Assembly: GCA_964030785.1 (NCBI GenBank)
Contig: OZ034977.1
Coordinates: forward strand, 33,086,152 to 33,150,151
Source of the DNA: Siderastrea siderea
Taxonomy: Eukaryota; Cnidaria; Anthozoa; Scleractinia; Rhizangiidae
DNA length: 64,000 bases
Direction of reading: 5' to 3'
Below the pieces are notes generated by a model. It did not search any database. It saw only the letters and a list, made by a program, of their open reading frames with translations, and was not told the DNA's origin. The position numbers and the translations under genes are program-made. Shown here in pieces: positions 49,105-61,850 of the stretch (within the stretch, counting starts at the first letter, position 1; each line of letters starts with the position of its first letter).

Positions 49105-50290
49105 TATTTATAAATTAATCACAAATGACGACGAAACACCGTAAATTCCTTTTACACCTATATTTCGACCACATTCAGTGATCTTTTTCACGGTGACTAA
49201 TAAACCGTTAACGTGTTACACTTTTAAACCGTTGAACTGCCACTGAACTAACTGCTGTTTTGAAACTGTAACGGAAAATTCTAACATTATAGTCTGCCCG
49301 CGCTCATACAATTGACTACTATTTTGAAAGTGACAGAAAAGTGTTACGTTATCGTATGCGCGCGCTCATTCGCGTCTTTTTGTTTTGCCCATAGAAATCA
49401 TCATTGTCATTAAGTCCAGGTGATATCTCGCTCCCCTTTAACCCAGTCTATTAGTTGGATGCTCATGTGCTCTAAACCAAAATGTCCCTGGCTATGAAAA
49501 TGCCGATCAAGTACATCATCCTTCTCCTTATTTCCCGAAGACAAATTTATGTGCGCATTTGCCCTACTCTTGTGATTATTGAACCTCGTTCTAAACGCAG
49601 TGGTAGTTTAGCCAACATACTGAATACCACATTTCTTACAAGTGATGAGATAGACTACGTTATTAGAATTACAATTAAGATTATAATTGATGGTAAACTC
49701 CTTGCCTGTTTTGTTACTTTGAAAAACTCTTCCTAAACGAAGAACATTACAAATCTGATAAAGATTAGAACTAGATTTCCAAGTTCCTTTAACTTCATCT
49801 TTGGGACCACTTCTAAACCGGGCGTCGACCAAATAGTCTGAAAGAATTTTGGGTTTCCTAAAGGCTACCATTGGAACTTCTTTGATGGCCTTTTTGCATC
49901 TCTTTGATGAGTGCAGAACGGGCTGCAAAGCCCTCAGGAAGCGCCCGATATTGGGAAGACCCGGATGGTATGTCACTGTAAAAGGGATCCTATTGTTTTC
50001 TTCTTTTAGCTTATCCCTTAGGGCTTCATTCCTAGGTGTTTGTCTCGCACTATCCACTTGTTGTTGAACAAAGTTCTTTTTATATCCTCTTTCTACCGAG
50101 AATCTAGAGAAATCTTGAACCCTTTTCTCAAAGAACGTCTCCTTAGAACAAATTCGTCTCAACCGTAGGGCTTGGGCATATGGAATCCCTCTCTTGCAAG
50201 AATTCGGGTGACAAAACGCTTCGTGAAGGTACTCATGACTATCGGAATATATTTTGGTAGTTGACTTTGCCATCCCATCATAAATACGTC
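49105..50290 (-). pseudogene. Penelope-like element fragment: RT tail plus GIY-YIG endonuclease
   Basis: Minus-strand ORF 50273-49608 contains SIPYAQALRLRRIC-like sequence (here GIPYAQALRLRRICS), PFTVTYHPGLPNIGRFL, VAFRKPKILSDYLV and NVVYLITCKKCGIQYVG. These motifs are typical of the C-terminal part of Penelope reverse transcriptases running into a GIY-YIG nuclease. TAA at 49610-49608 follows YVG, and the same frame then stays open to about 49410 (FRTRFNNHKSR with the expected Arg and His). This is one nonsense codon in an otherwise continuous domain. The RT core is missing, so the copy is 5'-truncated. 49105-49340 looks like its 3' untranslated region. Confidence 0.85.
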
Positions 50291-50839
50291 ATATACAGAC
50301 CCCAAATGGTAAAAAGTTTACCTTTAATAAAGAAAGACATTCTGTATATCATTCAACAAAACTTTATTTAATTTAATAAAATAATCTATTTGCAAATAAA
50401 AATTCAATAAAATGGGTAAGAAGATAAAAAGATATCTTTTCAACAGAAGTACGTGTCGAGAATACATAATAATATATAGCAAAAATGGAAACGTTCCAGA
50501 GATTGACAATAATTAAGTTTCCTGTGGTGTACGCAGGCCCACCTTTGTAGCCACAGGGTTCTTGTTTGCTGTATGCAATTCTTGAATTTTGAATTTTGAA
50601 TTTTGAGCAATCATGAGAAGGCCTAATCACTTTCACTTTCGCTTGCAACGAGACTTATTCTCATGTCGTCAGAAAGACGGAGTCTCATCAGAGTCATTAG
50701 AGTCCTTATTTTGTTCCTGTTCCTCTGGCAAAGACTGTATAAAGTTTCTGATCATGGAATTCTTGTGCGATTCCAGTTTTTTCGGCTTTTTCTAACAATG
50801 ATTGCAAATGTGGCCAAGGTTGATGTACAAGTTAAGTTT
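50291..50839 (+). other. Probable 5' region of CACTA copy 2, unassigned
   Basis: AT-rich, with a short GAATTTT tandem (50583-50606). The frame that becomes the CACTA protein may start within 50660-50840, but I cannot place a start codon or a left end of the element. Confidence 0.4.
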
Positions 50840-53157
50840 GCACAAAGTTTACCATAGACACTTTATTTGGCCAAATTTTCATAGGACAAGATGAGTTTAA
50901 GAAATTTGTTGCTTGTCCAAACTACTGTACATTATACAAAACTGAGGACTGTGTGATAAGGAAAAGCAACGGACGGATTGTTTCAAAGAAATGTGATCAT
51001 GTTCGATTCCCAAATCATTCTCAGAGAAGCAGAAGGAAGCAGTGTGGAGCATTCTTAATGAAGAACATGCGATCAAAGAATGGATCCTTATTCCTCCATC
51101 CCAAGAATTTATATTGTTTCAAGAAGTTGTCAGATTCACTGAGGTCACTGCTAACGAGACCAGGATTTCTTGAAAACTGTGAATCTTGGAGAAAGAGAAA
51201 GCCTACAGCAGATTCCATGACTGATGTTTTTGACGGCAAAGTTTGGAAAGAGTTCTTAGATTCTGATGGAAATGCATTCTTCTCAACAGCAGGAAACCTT
51301 GGAGTTATGCTCAATGTCGACTGGTTTCAGCCATACAAACACACTAATCACAGTTGTGGAGTAATTTATTTAGTACTGATAAATCTTCCAAGGGAGGAGA
51401 GGTTTAAACCGGAAAATGTCATTATAGTAGGGATTATACCAGGTCCTAAGGAGCCAAAGGGTGATGTCAATTCCTTCCTGAAACCTCTCGTTGATGAACT
51501 GATAGACTTTTGGGATGGTGTTATCATTGTGGACACTCTTCTTCCAGGAGGCATGTTCAAGGTTCGGGTTGCACTCTTGGCATTATGCTGTGATGTGTCA
51601 GCTGCTAGGAAATGTGGAGGATTTGCAGGTCATTTAGCAGCAAAAGGTACCCTATAATGTTAATATCATTATTTCACAGTATAATATTTAGTAAAAGGAA
51701 AAGGTAAAATTTTGAGATATGTTTTATCATTTCCAGAAAAACTACACGTAAGCTTAATTGTCAACTATACATAAAATATTTTAGTTACAGAGTGACTGGC
51801 CCAAATGTCCTTGAATGGTTAACAGGGACTTCAGAGAAAAGAAAGAAGAAATTTCAGTTGATGGCCAAAAGAAAAGCGCAAATTCAGCCAGAACGACAGA
51901 AAAATTATTTTTAAATGTCTTTAATTGTTCAAAGATGACACTCGGTAGAGAGTTAAAACAATAGAAATGTGACGTTGGGACCGAATCAAGTGCCTGTAAG
52001 TCCGTAATAGCGAGAGTCCACTGTAGTGGGAGTGGTTGAAGAAATTCTTGAGTAGCAAAACTGACAGTATTTGAATGCAACTGACAGTCGCTATTAAGGT
52101 ACATGTAATTTACTTTTACAACTGACTGAATAAGTATTATTGTTTAAATTCTCAGGTTTTAACAAGTGCCTCAAGACGTTTCCATGGACCTCTTTTGGGT
52201 CAAAACCCGATTTCTCTGGTTTTGTTGCAGACATCTGGGAAAAAAGAACAAATATGCTCCACAGAACGCATGCAGACTCTGTGCGTTTTACTCGGTGCCA
52301 AACAGAAGTTAACGCCGTTGTTCGCAACACCGGAGCAAAGTACTCAGTCCTGTTTCAGTTGCCATATTATGATGCTGTGCGATTTGTTATTATTGATCCA
52401 GTGCACCTTCTTTTCCTTGGTTTGGCCAAAACAACCTTGAAGGTTTGGAAGGAGAAGAATAATCAAGGATAAACATTTTGACTTGTTGCAGAGGAGAGTT
52501 GATGCTGTTATTCCACCGCCAGAAATTGGAAGGATCCCTTCAAAGATTTCCACAGGATTCAGTGGATTTACAGAAGACCAGTGGAAGAACTGGGTTTGTT
52601 ACTATTCAGCATTTGCATTAAAGGGAAGTTTACTTCGGGAACATTATGATGCATGACTGCCTTTTGGCTTGATAGGCTGTTAGTCCATAACGATGGCACA
52701 GTGTTCAGAGGCAGAATCAAAGATCATAGAGTTTTGTAAACATTTTGAGACGCTATATGGTACTGAGACGTGCACTCCAAACATGCACTTAAGTTGCCAT
52801 CTTGTACATTGCATTAGAGACTAGGGACCAGTCTACTTATTCTGGTGTTTCTCCTTTGAGAGGTATAATGGTATCCTTCGATTATATCACAAGAACAATC
52901 ACAACATTGGTAAGTGGCTGTTATACATGTGTAGCAGCGTGTTGAGTCGTGGCGTACACAATCTATGAAATCAACGATCAATTACGATATTAAATAATCG
53001 ATTGATATTGGAAATTTATGACTAATCGATGAACAAAAATTTTGTGATTTTTTAAATTCAGCGATTACCGGGATAGAGTGTAATGCAGCGCAAGCATAAG
53101 AGGCATCTAACAAGTTGTATTTTTTTTGTGATTACTTTCCTACTCTTTTTTTTTAAG

Positions 53158-53438
53158 GCTGAACTAGTCTTGAGTTGGAAAACTGTTTTATTTTCTCCTA
53201 AACAGATGTCACACCTTGCAAAATGTTCCACTTGTTTCCTAGACACAAAAGCACGGGGTTGTGGAACGTAAAATTTAGTCCGTTCTTAGGTATATATATA
53301 AAGGCATACTACATGAAAGTTGTATTGTAAAACTCCCTGATGAAGTATGCATTAGTCACACAAATTTAAACACCTAGGTGGAAAAAAAATCGTTTTATAA
53401 CTCAAGAAGTTTCAAGACGTGCTTCTCACTTGTTCAAA
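53158..53438. mobile_element. MITE-like insertion in the second intron, copy 2
   Basis: Counterpart of 28047-28325. The ends have decayed (GCTGAACTAGT, ACTTGTTCAAAC). Confidence 0.55.
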
Positions 53439-53483
53439 CTGATATTATTAGTCCCATAGTCATGTGTTTAGATCAATGCAACA

Positions 53484-54174
53484 GCGGAGGCACAGTGGTC
53501 TAGTGGCAATGATGTCGGACTTTCAACCTGAAGGTCAGTACTTCAAGCCTGGTCCTTGCCGTCGTGCTGTTTCCTTAGGGACTCTTCATATGAGCCTGGG
53601 CTGGCGTGGTTGGCGGGATAAGGTTTGTCGTCTGTTCATATGGGAAATTTAATCCTGGTTACCGAGATGAAATTGTTTACGTGATAGCAAGCACAAAAAT
53701 ATTAACTCGGGATTTTCTTTCCTGCAATTGGAAAAATTATTATTTCTTCACTCATTCAGATTCCAGAAATCATTTTTGATCAAAAAGTCTAAAAGATAAG
53801 TCAGAATGATACTAATTTCATCCTCCTTCAACAGTAACTTGCGCACTTGAAAAATCTTCATCCCGGTAACCGGGCTGGCTTGTTCTTATGGGAAATTTTC
53901 TAGCCCGGTTACGGAGATCTCGGTAACCGAGCCAGCCCAGTCAACCGGGCTCATATGAAGAGGCCCTTAGACAAGAAACTTTGCTCCATGTTGTCTCTCT
54001 CCACCTAGGTGTATAAATGGGTACCGGTGACATAATGCTGCGGGGTAACCTTGCAATGGACTAGCATCCCATCCAGGGGAAGTCGTAATACTGTCAGTCG
54101 CTTCACACTACGGAACCAGGTAAAGCTCTGGCAGTTGGGAGCCTCTAGGCTTGTGAAGACTTTACCTTTTCACC
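53484..54174 (+). mobile_element. tRNA-derived SINE with nested MITE, copy 2
   Basis: The flanking repeats are TAGATCAATGCAACA (53469-53483) and TACATCAATGCAACA (54175-54189). The nested element is better preserved than in copy 1: it starts at GGACTCTTCATATGAGCC (53579), ends near GGCTCATATGAAGAGG (53948-53963) and is flanked by CCTTAG on both sides. Confidence 0.75.
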
Positions 54175-54773
54175 TACATCAATGCAACATGTGACTCAAA
54201 ACTTAATAACAGCCCTGATGTCAAGAATATGATTCCCATCTTTCCAAATCAACTTTATGTTCTGTTCTGGGTTATTCAGAGGGACTTGAATATTGGAGGG
54301 CGCATTGCAGTAGTCTTGTTTTATAAAATAATATGGGTTATTTCTTTTAGGTGTCCAGCTGATGCGACGATTTCTTCGAGACAAGGAGCTGCGCATCATG
54401 GATTTCCCAGATGAGCACACAGCGTGGCACTGTAGGCGAGATGCTGTGTAGAGAACAATTATTTGAAAGGTCAAATCTCGTGTCTGGGGATCCATCAACA
54501 GAGGACTTAACTGTAAGTGACAAACAAAGAGAAAAGATTGTTCCTTTGCCACCTATCAAGAGAATTGCATTAGATGAAGATGATACGTCTGACCTGATTG
54601 AGTTTTACAAGACTTTGCTCCCAGATTGTGAGATAGTTAGTGCTCAAAGACTCTGTGACAGTTTCTCCCGATTCGAATCAATGGCAACATATATAGATGT
54701 TTCAGCAACTGCGGTGTTTCGGCCAAGTGGCTTAATAGAGAGACCAGAACAGGAAGAGTCCAGAGGTTCCTAA

Positions 54774-55337
54774 CTAACGATGTGGTCATGAAACAAGGCC
54801 AGGGCAAAAGGACAAAATGTACTGAATACATTTTCTATTAAGATTATCCTGAGCCTCTCGAAGTATGGTGTTCGGATTTTTCAAAAGTGTCATTCATTCC
54901 AGTGCAAAGAATTCACAGTCAGTGTTTAACAGTGCAATACAAAGTTAAATTTAGACATGGAAAGGAAAAGGTGTATGTGACCATACCATTAATTGGACGA
55001 TTTTGTTCGTGACGTACAGTGAATCATGTTTTAGGTACTGAATACATTGTCTATTAAGATGATCATCTAAACTTATGAGGTTCAAAATATAGCAATAACT
55101 GGATCAAACCACTGTGTGGACTTACCGTCCAAACTCTGAACTCCAAAACCCAGCCACTGATTGTGAATTTCACTGATGCCAACATACTCAAACCAGTTCA
55201 AAAGTTGCATTCATGATTGTGCAGTCATGTTGAACTGAACGTTTTTGTTTGATATGGTGAAAAAATGCAACAACTGCTTGAGTTTAACTTCAGGGTTTGC
55301 ATGTTGAAAGATGCACTACAAAATCACTCAAATAAGT
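54774..55337. other. 3' flank of CACTA copy 2
   Basis: Non-coding. 55040-55337 matches 29770-30062, while about 190 bp (54846-55035) is absent from copy 1. It joins the 18-bp array at AAGTCATCCTGTTCAAATG. Confidence 0.7.
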
Positions 55338-58040
55338 CATCCTGTTCAAATGAGCCAACTAGTTCAAATAACCCAACCATGTAGAATGACCCAACCAGTT
55401 CAAATGGCCCAGCCATATCCAATGATTCAACCGGTTCAAATGGCCCAACCATATTAAATGACAAAACCATATCAAATGAGCCAACCGGATCATATTGTCA
55501 AATAAGGCAGTCATATCAAATAAGCCAACCAGATCAAATGCCCCAACGATATCAAATCACCATACCATATCAAATGAGCCAACCGGTTCATGTGGCCCAA
55601 CCAGATAAAATGACCCACCTGGTTCAAATGACCCAACCAGTTCAAATGATCCAACCATATCAAATGACCGAACAGCTTCAAATAACCCAACCATATCAAA
55701 TGAGCCAACTGGTTCAAATGGCTCAACCATATCAAATGACTCAACCCGTTCAAATGGCCCAACCATATCAAATGACTCAACCCGTTCAAATGGCCCAACC
55801 ATATCAAACGAGCCAACAGGTTCAAATGACCCAACCAGTTCAAAGGGCCCAACCATATCAAATCGACTCAACCGGTTCAAATGGCCCAACCATATCAAAT
55901 GAGCGAACCAGTTTAAATAACCCACCCGGTTCAAATGCCCAACCATATCAAATGGCTCAAGCGGTTTCACTTTCCCAGCCATATCAAATTAGCGAACCGG
56001 TTTAAATAACCCACCCGATTCAAATGACCCAACCAGTTTAAATGGCCCAACCGGCTTAAATCGCCCAACCAGATCAACTGGCCCTACCGGTTCAAATGGC
56101 CCAACCATATCAAATAGGGAAACCGGTTCAAATCGCCCAACCATATCAAATGACCCAACTGGTTCAAATTCCCCAATTTGTTCAAATGCCCCAACCATAT
56201 CAAATGGCTCAGCCGGTTAAAATGGCCCAACCATATCAAATTAGCGAACCGGTTTAAATGATCCAACGGCTTCAAATGACCCAACCAGTTCAATGGGCAC
56301 AACCGGTTTAAATGTCCCAACCATATGAAATGAGGCAACTGGTTCAAATGGCCAAACCATATCAAATGACACAATCAGATCAAATGGCCTATATCGAATA
56401 AGCTGCCCAGATCAAATGACCCAACCATTTCAAATGACTTAACCATATCAATTGAGCCAACCGGTTCAAATGGCCCAACCATATCAAATGACCCAACCAT
56501 TTCAAATGGCCCAACCATATCAAATGGCCCAACCGGTTTAAATGGCCCAACCATATCAAATGAGCCAACTGGTTGAAATGGCCAAACTGTAAAAAATGAT
56601 CCAACCAGATCAAATGAGCTAACCGGTTCAAATGGCCCACCCATATCAAATGAGCAAACTGGTTTAAATGGCCTAACCATATCAAATGACCCAATCGGTT
56701 CAAATTACCCAATCAGTTCAAATGGCCCAGCCATATCAAATGACGCAACTGGTTCAAATGATCCAACCAGATCAAATGAGCCAACCAGTTCAAATGGCCC
56801 AACCATATCAACTCACCCAATGGGTTGAAATGGCCCAACGATATCAAATGTCTCAACCGGTTCAAATGGCCAAACCATGTCAAATGACCCAGCCATTTCA
56901 AATGACCCAACCGGTTCAAATAACCCAACCATATCAATGAGCAAAACGGTTTAATTGACCAAAGCATATCAAATGAGCGAACGGGTTTAAATGACCCAAC
57001 CGGTTTAAATCACCCAACCAGTTAAAATGGCCCAACCTGTTTAAATGGCCTAACTATATCAAATGACGCAACCAGTTCAAATGGCCCAACCATATCAAAT
57101 GAATCAACTGGTTAAATTGGCCCAACCATATCAAATGACCCAACCACATCAAAAGAGCAAACCGGTTTAATTGACTGAACCAGATCAAATGACCCAACCA
57201 TATCAAATGAGCCAATGGACTCAAATAAGCCAATCATTTCAAATAAGCTAACGAGATCAAATGACCCAACCATATCAAATGACGCAACCGGTTCACAAGG
57301 TCCAACCATATCAAATGACCCAACCAGTTCAAATGGCCCAACCAGTTTAAATTGGCCCAACCATATCAAATGACCCAACGATATCAAATGATCCAACCAC
57401 ATCAAATGAGCAAACCGGTTTAATTCACTGAACCAGATCAAATGACCCAACCATATCAAATGAGCCAAACGGTTCAAATTGCCAACAATATCAAATGACC
57501 CAACCACTTCAAATGGACCAACCGGTTTAAATGGCCCAACCATATCAAATGACCCACCCGGTTAAAATTAACCAACCAGTTCAAATCGCCCAGCCATTTC
57601 AAATGACCCAACCGGTTCAAATGGACCAATCATATCAAGTGAGGAAACACGTTCAAATGGCCCAACCATATCAATGAGCCAATCGGCTCAAATAAGCCAA
57701 TCATTTCAAATAAGCTAACGAGATCAAATGACCCAACCATATCAAATGACGCAACCGGTTCACAAGGTCCAACCATATCAAATGACCCAACCAGTTCAAA
57801 TGGCCCAACCATATCAAATAACCCAACCGGATGAAATGCCCCAACCATATCAAATGAGCGAACCGGTTTAAATGAGAAAAGCTGTTTAAATGACCCAACC
57901 AGTTCAAATGTCCCAACCTCTTTAAATAGCCGCACAATATTAAATGACCCAACCACTTCAAATGGCCCAACCATATAAAATGACCCAACTTGTTCAAATG
58001 ACCCAACCAGTTCAAATGAACCAACAGGTTCAAATAACCA
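55338..58040 (+). repeat. 18-bp minisatellite array 7
   Basis: About 150 units. The first 700 bp follow array 4 closely (CCGGTTCATGTGGC, AATTAGCGAACCGGTTTAAA), as expected from the shared duplication. Confidence 0.95.
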
Positions 58041-58284
58041 GACCATATCAAGACCATAAAAAGACCATAAAAAGTTGTTAGTCACGTTTCCGTTTTCTAT
58101 CTTTGTCAACCAACCATATTTAATCTTTTCATTTTAATCATTTTAAATTTTGTAACCGTTTCATTCGAGTTTTACTTAGCTTTTACAGCCCCTGCTGAAG
58201 GTGAGTTTTGTCTCACCGAAATATTGGGCAATAAAATTATTACCCTTCTTAGCTGTCCGATCAGCCTTGCAATTGGTTTTTTGT
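58041..58284. mobile_element. Insertion in the array, possible Penelope-like UTR scrap
   Basis: Unique sequence with GACCATAAAAA twice. CCCCTGCTGAAGGTGAG is followed by CTCACCGAAATATTGGGC, a 'CTGAAGG..CGAAATAT' pattern often seen in untranslated parts of Penelope-like and some LINE elements. No ORF; the assignment is tentative. Confidence 0.4.
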
Positions 58285-61200
58285 TTCATATCAAATGAGC
58301 CAACTTGTTCAAATGGCCCAACCATATCAAATGACCCAACTGGTTCAAATGGCTCAACCATATAAAATGAGCCAACCGGCTCAAAGAAGCCAATCATATC
58401 AAATAAGCCAACCAGATCAAATGACCCAACCATATCAAATGACCCCACCAGTGCAAATATCCTAACCATATCAAATGACCCGACTGTTTCAAATGACCCA
58501 ACTAGTTCAAATGGCCCAAACATATCAAATAAGGAAACACCCCTTTAAATGGCCCAACCATATCTAACAACCCAAGCGGTTCAAATTAGCCAATCAGTTC
58601 AAATGGCCCAGCCATATCAAATGACCCAACCGGGTCAAATGGACCAATGATATCAAGTGAGCCAACTGGTTCAAAGGGCCCAACCAGATCACGTGACCCA
58701 ACCCGTAGAAATGATCCAACCACATCAAATGAGCCAAGCGGTTCAAATGGCCCACACCATATCAAGTGACCCAACCATTTCAAAAGGCCCAACCATATCA
58801 AATGTCTCAACCGGTTCAAATGGCCCAACCATATCAGATGAGGAAACCGATTTAATCGAACCAACCATAACAAATTAGCGAACCAGTTTGAGTGACCCAA
58901 GTGGTTCAAATGACCCCACCTGTTCAAATGACCCAACCATATCAAGTGAGGCAACTGGTTCAAATGGCCCAACCATATCAAATGACTCAACCCGTTCAAA
59001 TAGCCCAACCATATCAAATAAGCCAACCGTCTCAAAGAAGCCAATCATATTAAATAAGCCAACCAGATCAAATGACCCAACCAGATCAAATGACCCAACA
59101 GGTTCAAATAACCTAACCAGTTCAAATGGCCCAACCATGTCAATGACTCAACCGGTTCAATTGGCCCAACCATATCAAGTAAGCCAACTGGCTCAAATAA
59201 ACCAATCACATCAAACAGGCCAACCAGATTAATTGATCCAAACAGGTCAAACTAGCCAACCGCTTCAAATGGCCCAACAATATCAAATGACCCAACCAGT
59301 TTCAATGGCCCACCGATATCAAATGACCCAAAAAGTTCAAATGACCAAACCAGTTCAAATGCCCAAACCCTATCAAATGACTCAACCGGTTTAAATCGCC
59401 CAAACATATTAAATGAGCCAACTGACTCAAATAAGCCAAAAAAATATCAAATAAGCCCACCAGATCAAATCACCAAACCCTATCACATGACCCAACAGGT
59501 TCAAATGACCCAACCAGTTCAAATGGCCCAACCATATCAAATGGCTCATCCGCTTCAAATGGCTCAACCATATCAAATTAGCGAACCGGTTTAAATCACC
59601 CAACCGGCTCAAATGACCCAACCAGTTCAAAAGGCCCAACCGGTTTAAATGGCCCAACCATATCAAATGAGCCAACTGGTTCAAATGGCCAAACTATATG
59701 AAATGATCCAACCAGATCAAATGACCCAACCGGTTCAAATGGCCAACCCCTATCAAATGAGCGAACTGGTTTAAATGCCCAACCACATATATCAAATGAC
59801 CCAATCGGTTCAAATGATCCAACCAGATCAACTCCCCAATCAGTTGAAATGGCCCAATAATATCAAATGTGTCAACCGGTTCAAATATCCAAACCATGTC
59901 AAATGACCCAGCCATATCAAATGACCCAACCGGTTCAAATGGCCCAACCATATCAATGAGCAAACCCCTTTAATTGACCCAACCATATTAAATGAGCGAA
60001 CCGGTTTAATTGACCCAACCGGTTTAAATGACCGAACCAGTTTAAATCGCCCGACCTGTTTAAATGGCCCAGCCATATCAAATGACTCAATCGCTTCAAA
60101 TGGACCAACCGGTTTAAATGGCCCAACCATATCAAATGACCCACCCGGTTAAAATTAACCAACCAGTTCAAATCGCCCAGCCATTTCAAATGACCCAACC
60201 GGTTCAAATAGACCAATCATATCAAGTGAGCAAACAGGTTCAAATGGCCCAACCATATCAATGAGCCAATCGGCTCAAATAAGCCAATCATTTCAAATAA
60301 GCTAACGAGATCAAATGACCCAACCATATTAAATGACGCAACCAGTTCACAAGGTCCAACCATATCAAATGACCCAACCAGTTCAAATGGCCCAACCATA
60401 TCAAATAACCCAACCGGATGAAATGCCCCAACCATATCAAATGAGCTAACGAGATCAAATGACCCAACCATATTAAATGACGCAACCGGTTCACAAGGTC
60501 CAACCATATCAAATGACCCAACCAGTTTAAATGGCCCAGCCATATCAAATGACCCAACCAGTTCAAATGGACCAGTCATATCAAGTGAGCCAACTGGTTC
60601 AAATGGCCCAACCATATCAATGGGCCATGGGCTCAAATAAGCCGGTCATTTCAAATAAGCCAACATGATCAAATGACACAACCATAAAAAAGGAGCCCAA
60701 CGGTTCAAATGGCCCAACTATATGAAATGATCCAACCAGATCAAATGACGCAACCGGTTCAAATGGCCCAACCTTATCAAATGACCCAACCACTTCAAAG
60801 GGCCCAACCGTATCAAATAACCCAACCGGTAAAAATGCCCCAACCATATCAAATGACCCAACCGGTTTAAATGAGAAAAGCGGTTTAAATGACCCAACCA
60901 GTTCAAATGTCCCAACCTCTTTAAATAGCCGCACCATATCAAAATGGCCCAACCACTTCAAATGGCCCAACCATATAAAATGACCCAACTGGTTCAAATG
61001 ACCCAACCAGTTCAAGTGACCCAACAGGTTCAAATAACCAGACCATATCAAATGAGCCAACTGGTTCTAATGGCCCATCCATATCAAATCACCGGTTCAG
61101 GTGGCCCAACCATAGCAAATGAGCCAACGGCCTAAAATAAGGAAATCAGATCAGATAAGCCAACCAGATCAAATGATCCAACCATATCAAATGACCCAAC

Positions 61201-61850
61201 ATTTTCAAATGACCCAGCCAGTTCAAATGGCCCAACCATATCAAATGACTCAACCGCCTCAAATGGCCCAACCATTTCAAAGGAGCCAACCGGCTCAAGT
61301 AACCCAACCATATCAAATAACCCGACTGTTTCAAATGACCCAACCAGTTCAAAAATCCCAACCATATCAAATGACTCGACTGTTTCAAATGACCCGATCA
61401 GTTCAAATGGCCCAACCATATCAAATGAGCAAACCGCTTTAACTGGCCCAACCATATCAAACAACCCAACCGGATCAACTTAGCCAATCAGTTCAAATGG
61501 CCCAGCCATATCAAATGACCCAACCGGTTCAAATGGACCAATCATATCAAGTGAGCCAACTGGTTCAAAGGGCCCAACCATATCAAGTGACCTAACCCGT
61601 TCAAATGATCCAACCACATCAAATTAGGCAAGCGGTTCAAATGGCCCAACGATATCATATGACCCAAACAGTTCAAATGGCCCAACCATATCAAATGTCT
61701 CAACCGGTTCAAATGGCCCAACCATATTAAATGACCCAAAAATATCAAATGACCCAACCGGTTCAAATGGCCCAACCATATCAAATAAGGACACCGGGTT
61801 AATTGAACCAACCATATCAAATTAGCAAACCAGTTTGCCAGTTTGCCTCA
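58285..61850 (+). repeat. 18-bp minisatellite array 8
   Basis: About 195 units. A block near 60280-60420 is re-duplicated at 60425-60540 (GCTAACGAGATCAAATGACC), and related copies occur at 57240 and 57715. Confidence 0.95.

Larger units (their letters stand above)
50840..54773 (+). pseudogene. CACTA/EnSpm (Transposase_21-type) transposase copy 2, three exons, several lesions
   Basis: Exon A (about 50840-51646) has a Cys-rich N-terminal block (FVACPNYCTLYKTEDC, FPNHSQRSRRKQCG), then VDWFQPYKHTNHSCG and GIIPGPKEPKGDVNSFLKPL. A GT donor at 51647 and an AG acceptor at 52154-52155 join in phase 1 to give AAKGFNKCLKTFP. Exon B (52156-52909) includes DPVHLLFLGLAKTTLKVWK and CTPNMHLSCHLVHCIRD. It has a frameshift near 52465, a break near 52655 and TAG at 52822-52824. 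A GTAAGT donor at 52910 and an AG at 54349-54350 flank the second intron. Exon C (54351-54773) starts VQLMRRFLRDKELR, has a 29-bp deletion near 54420 and ends EQEESRGS. The intron order agrees with copy 1. Confidence 0.8.

Noticed and set aside
49482..50067. Plus-strand ORFs at 49482-49736 and 49849-50067
   Set aside because: They are antisense shadows of the Penelope-like reading frame, which has clear family motifs.
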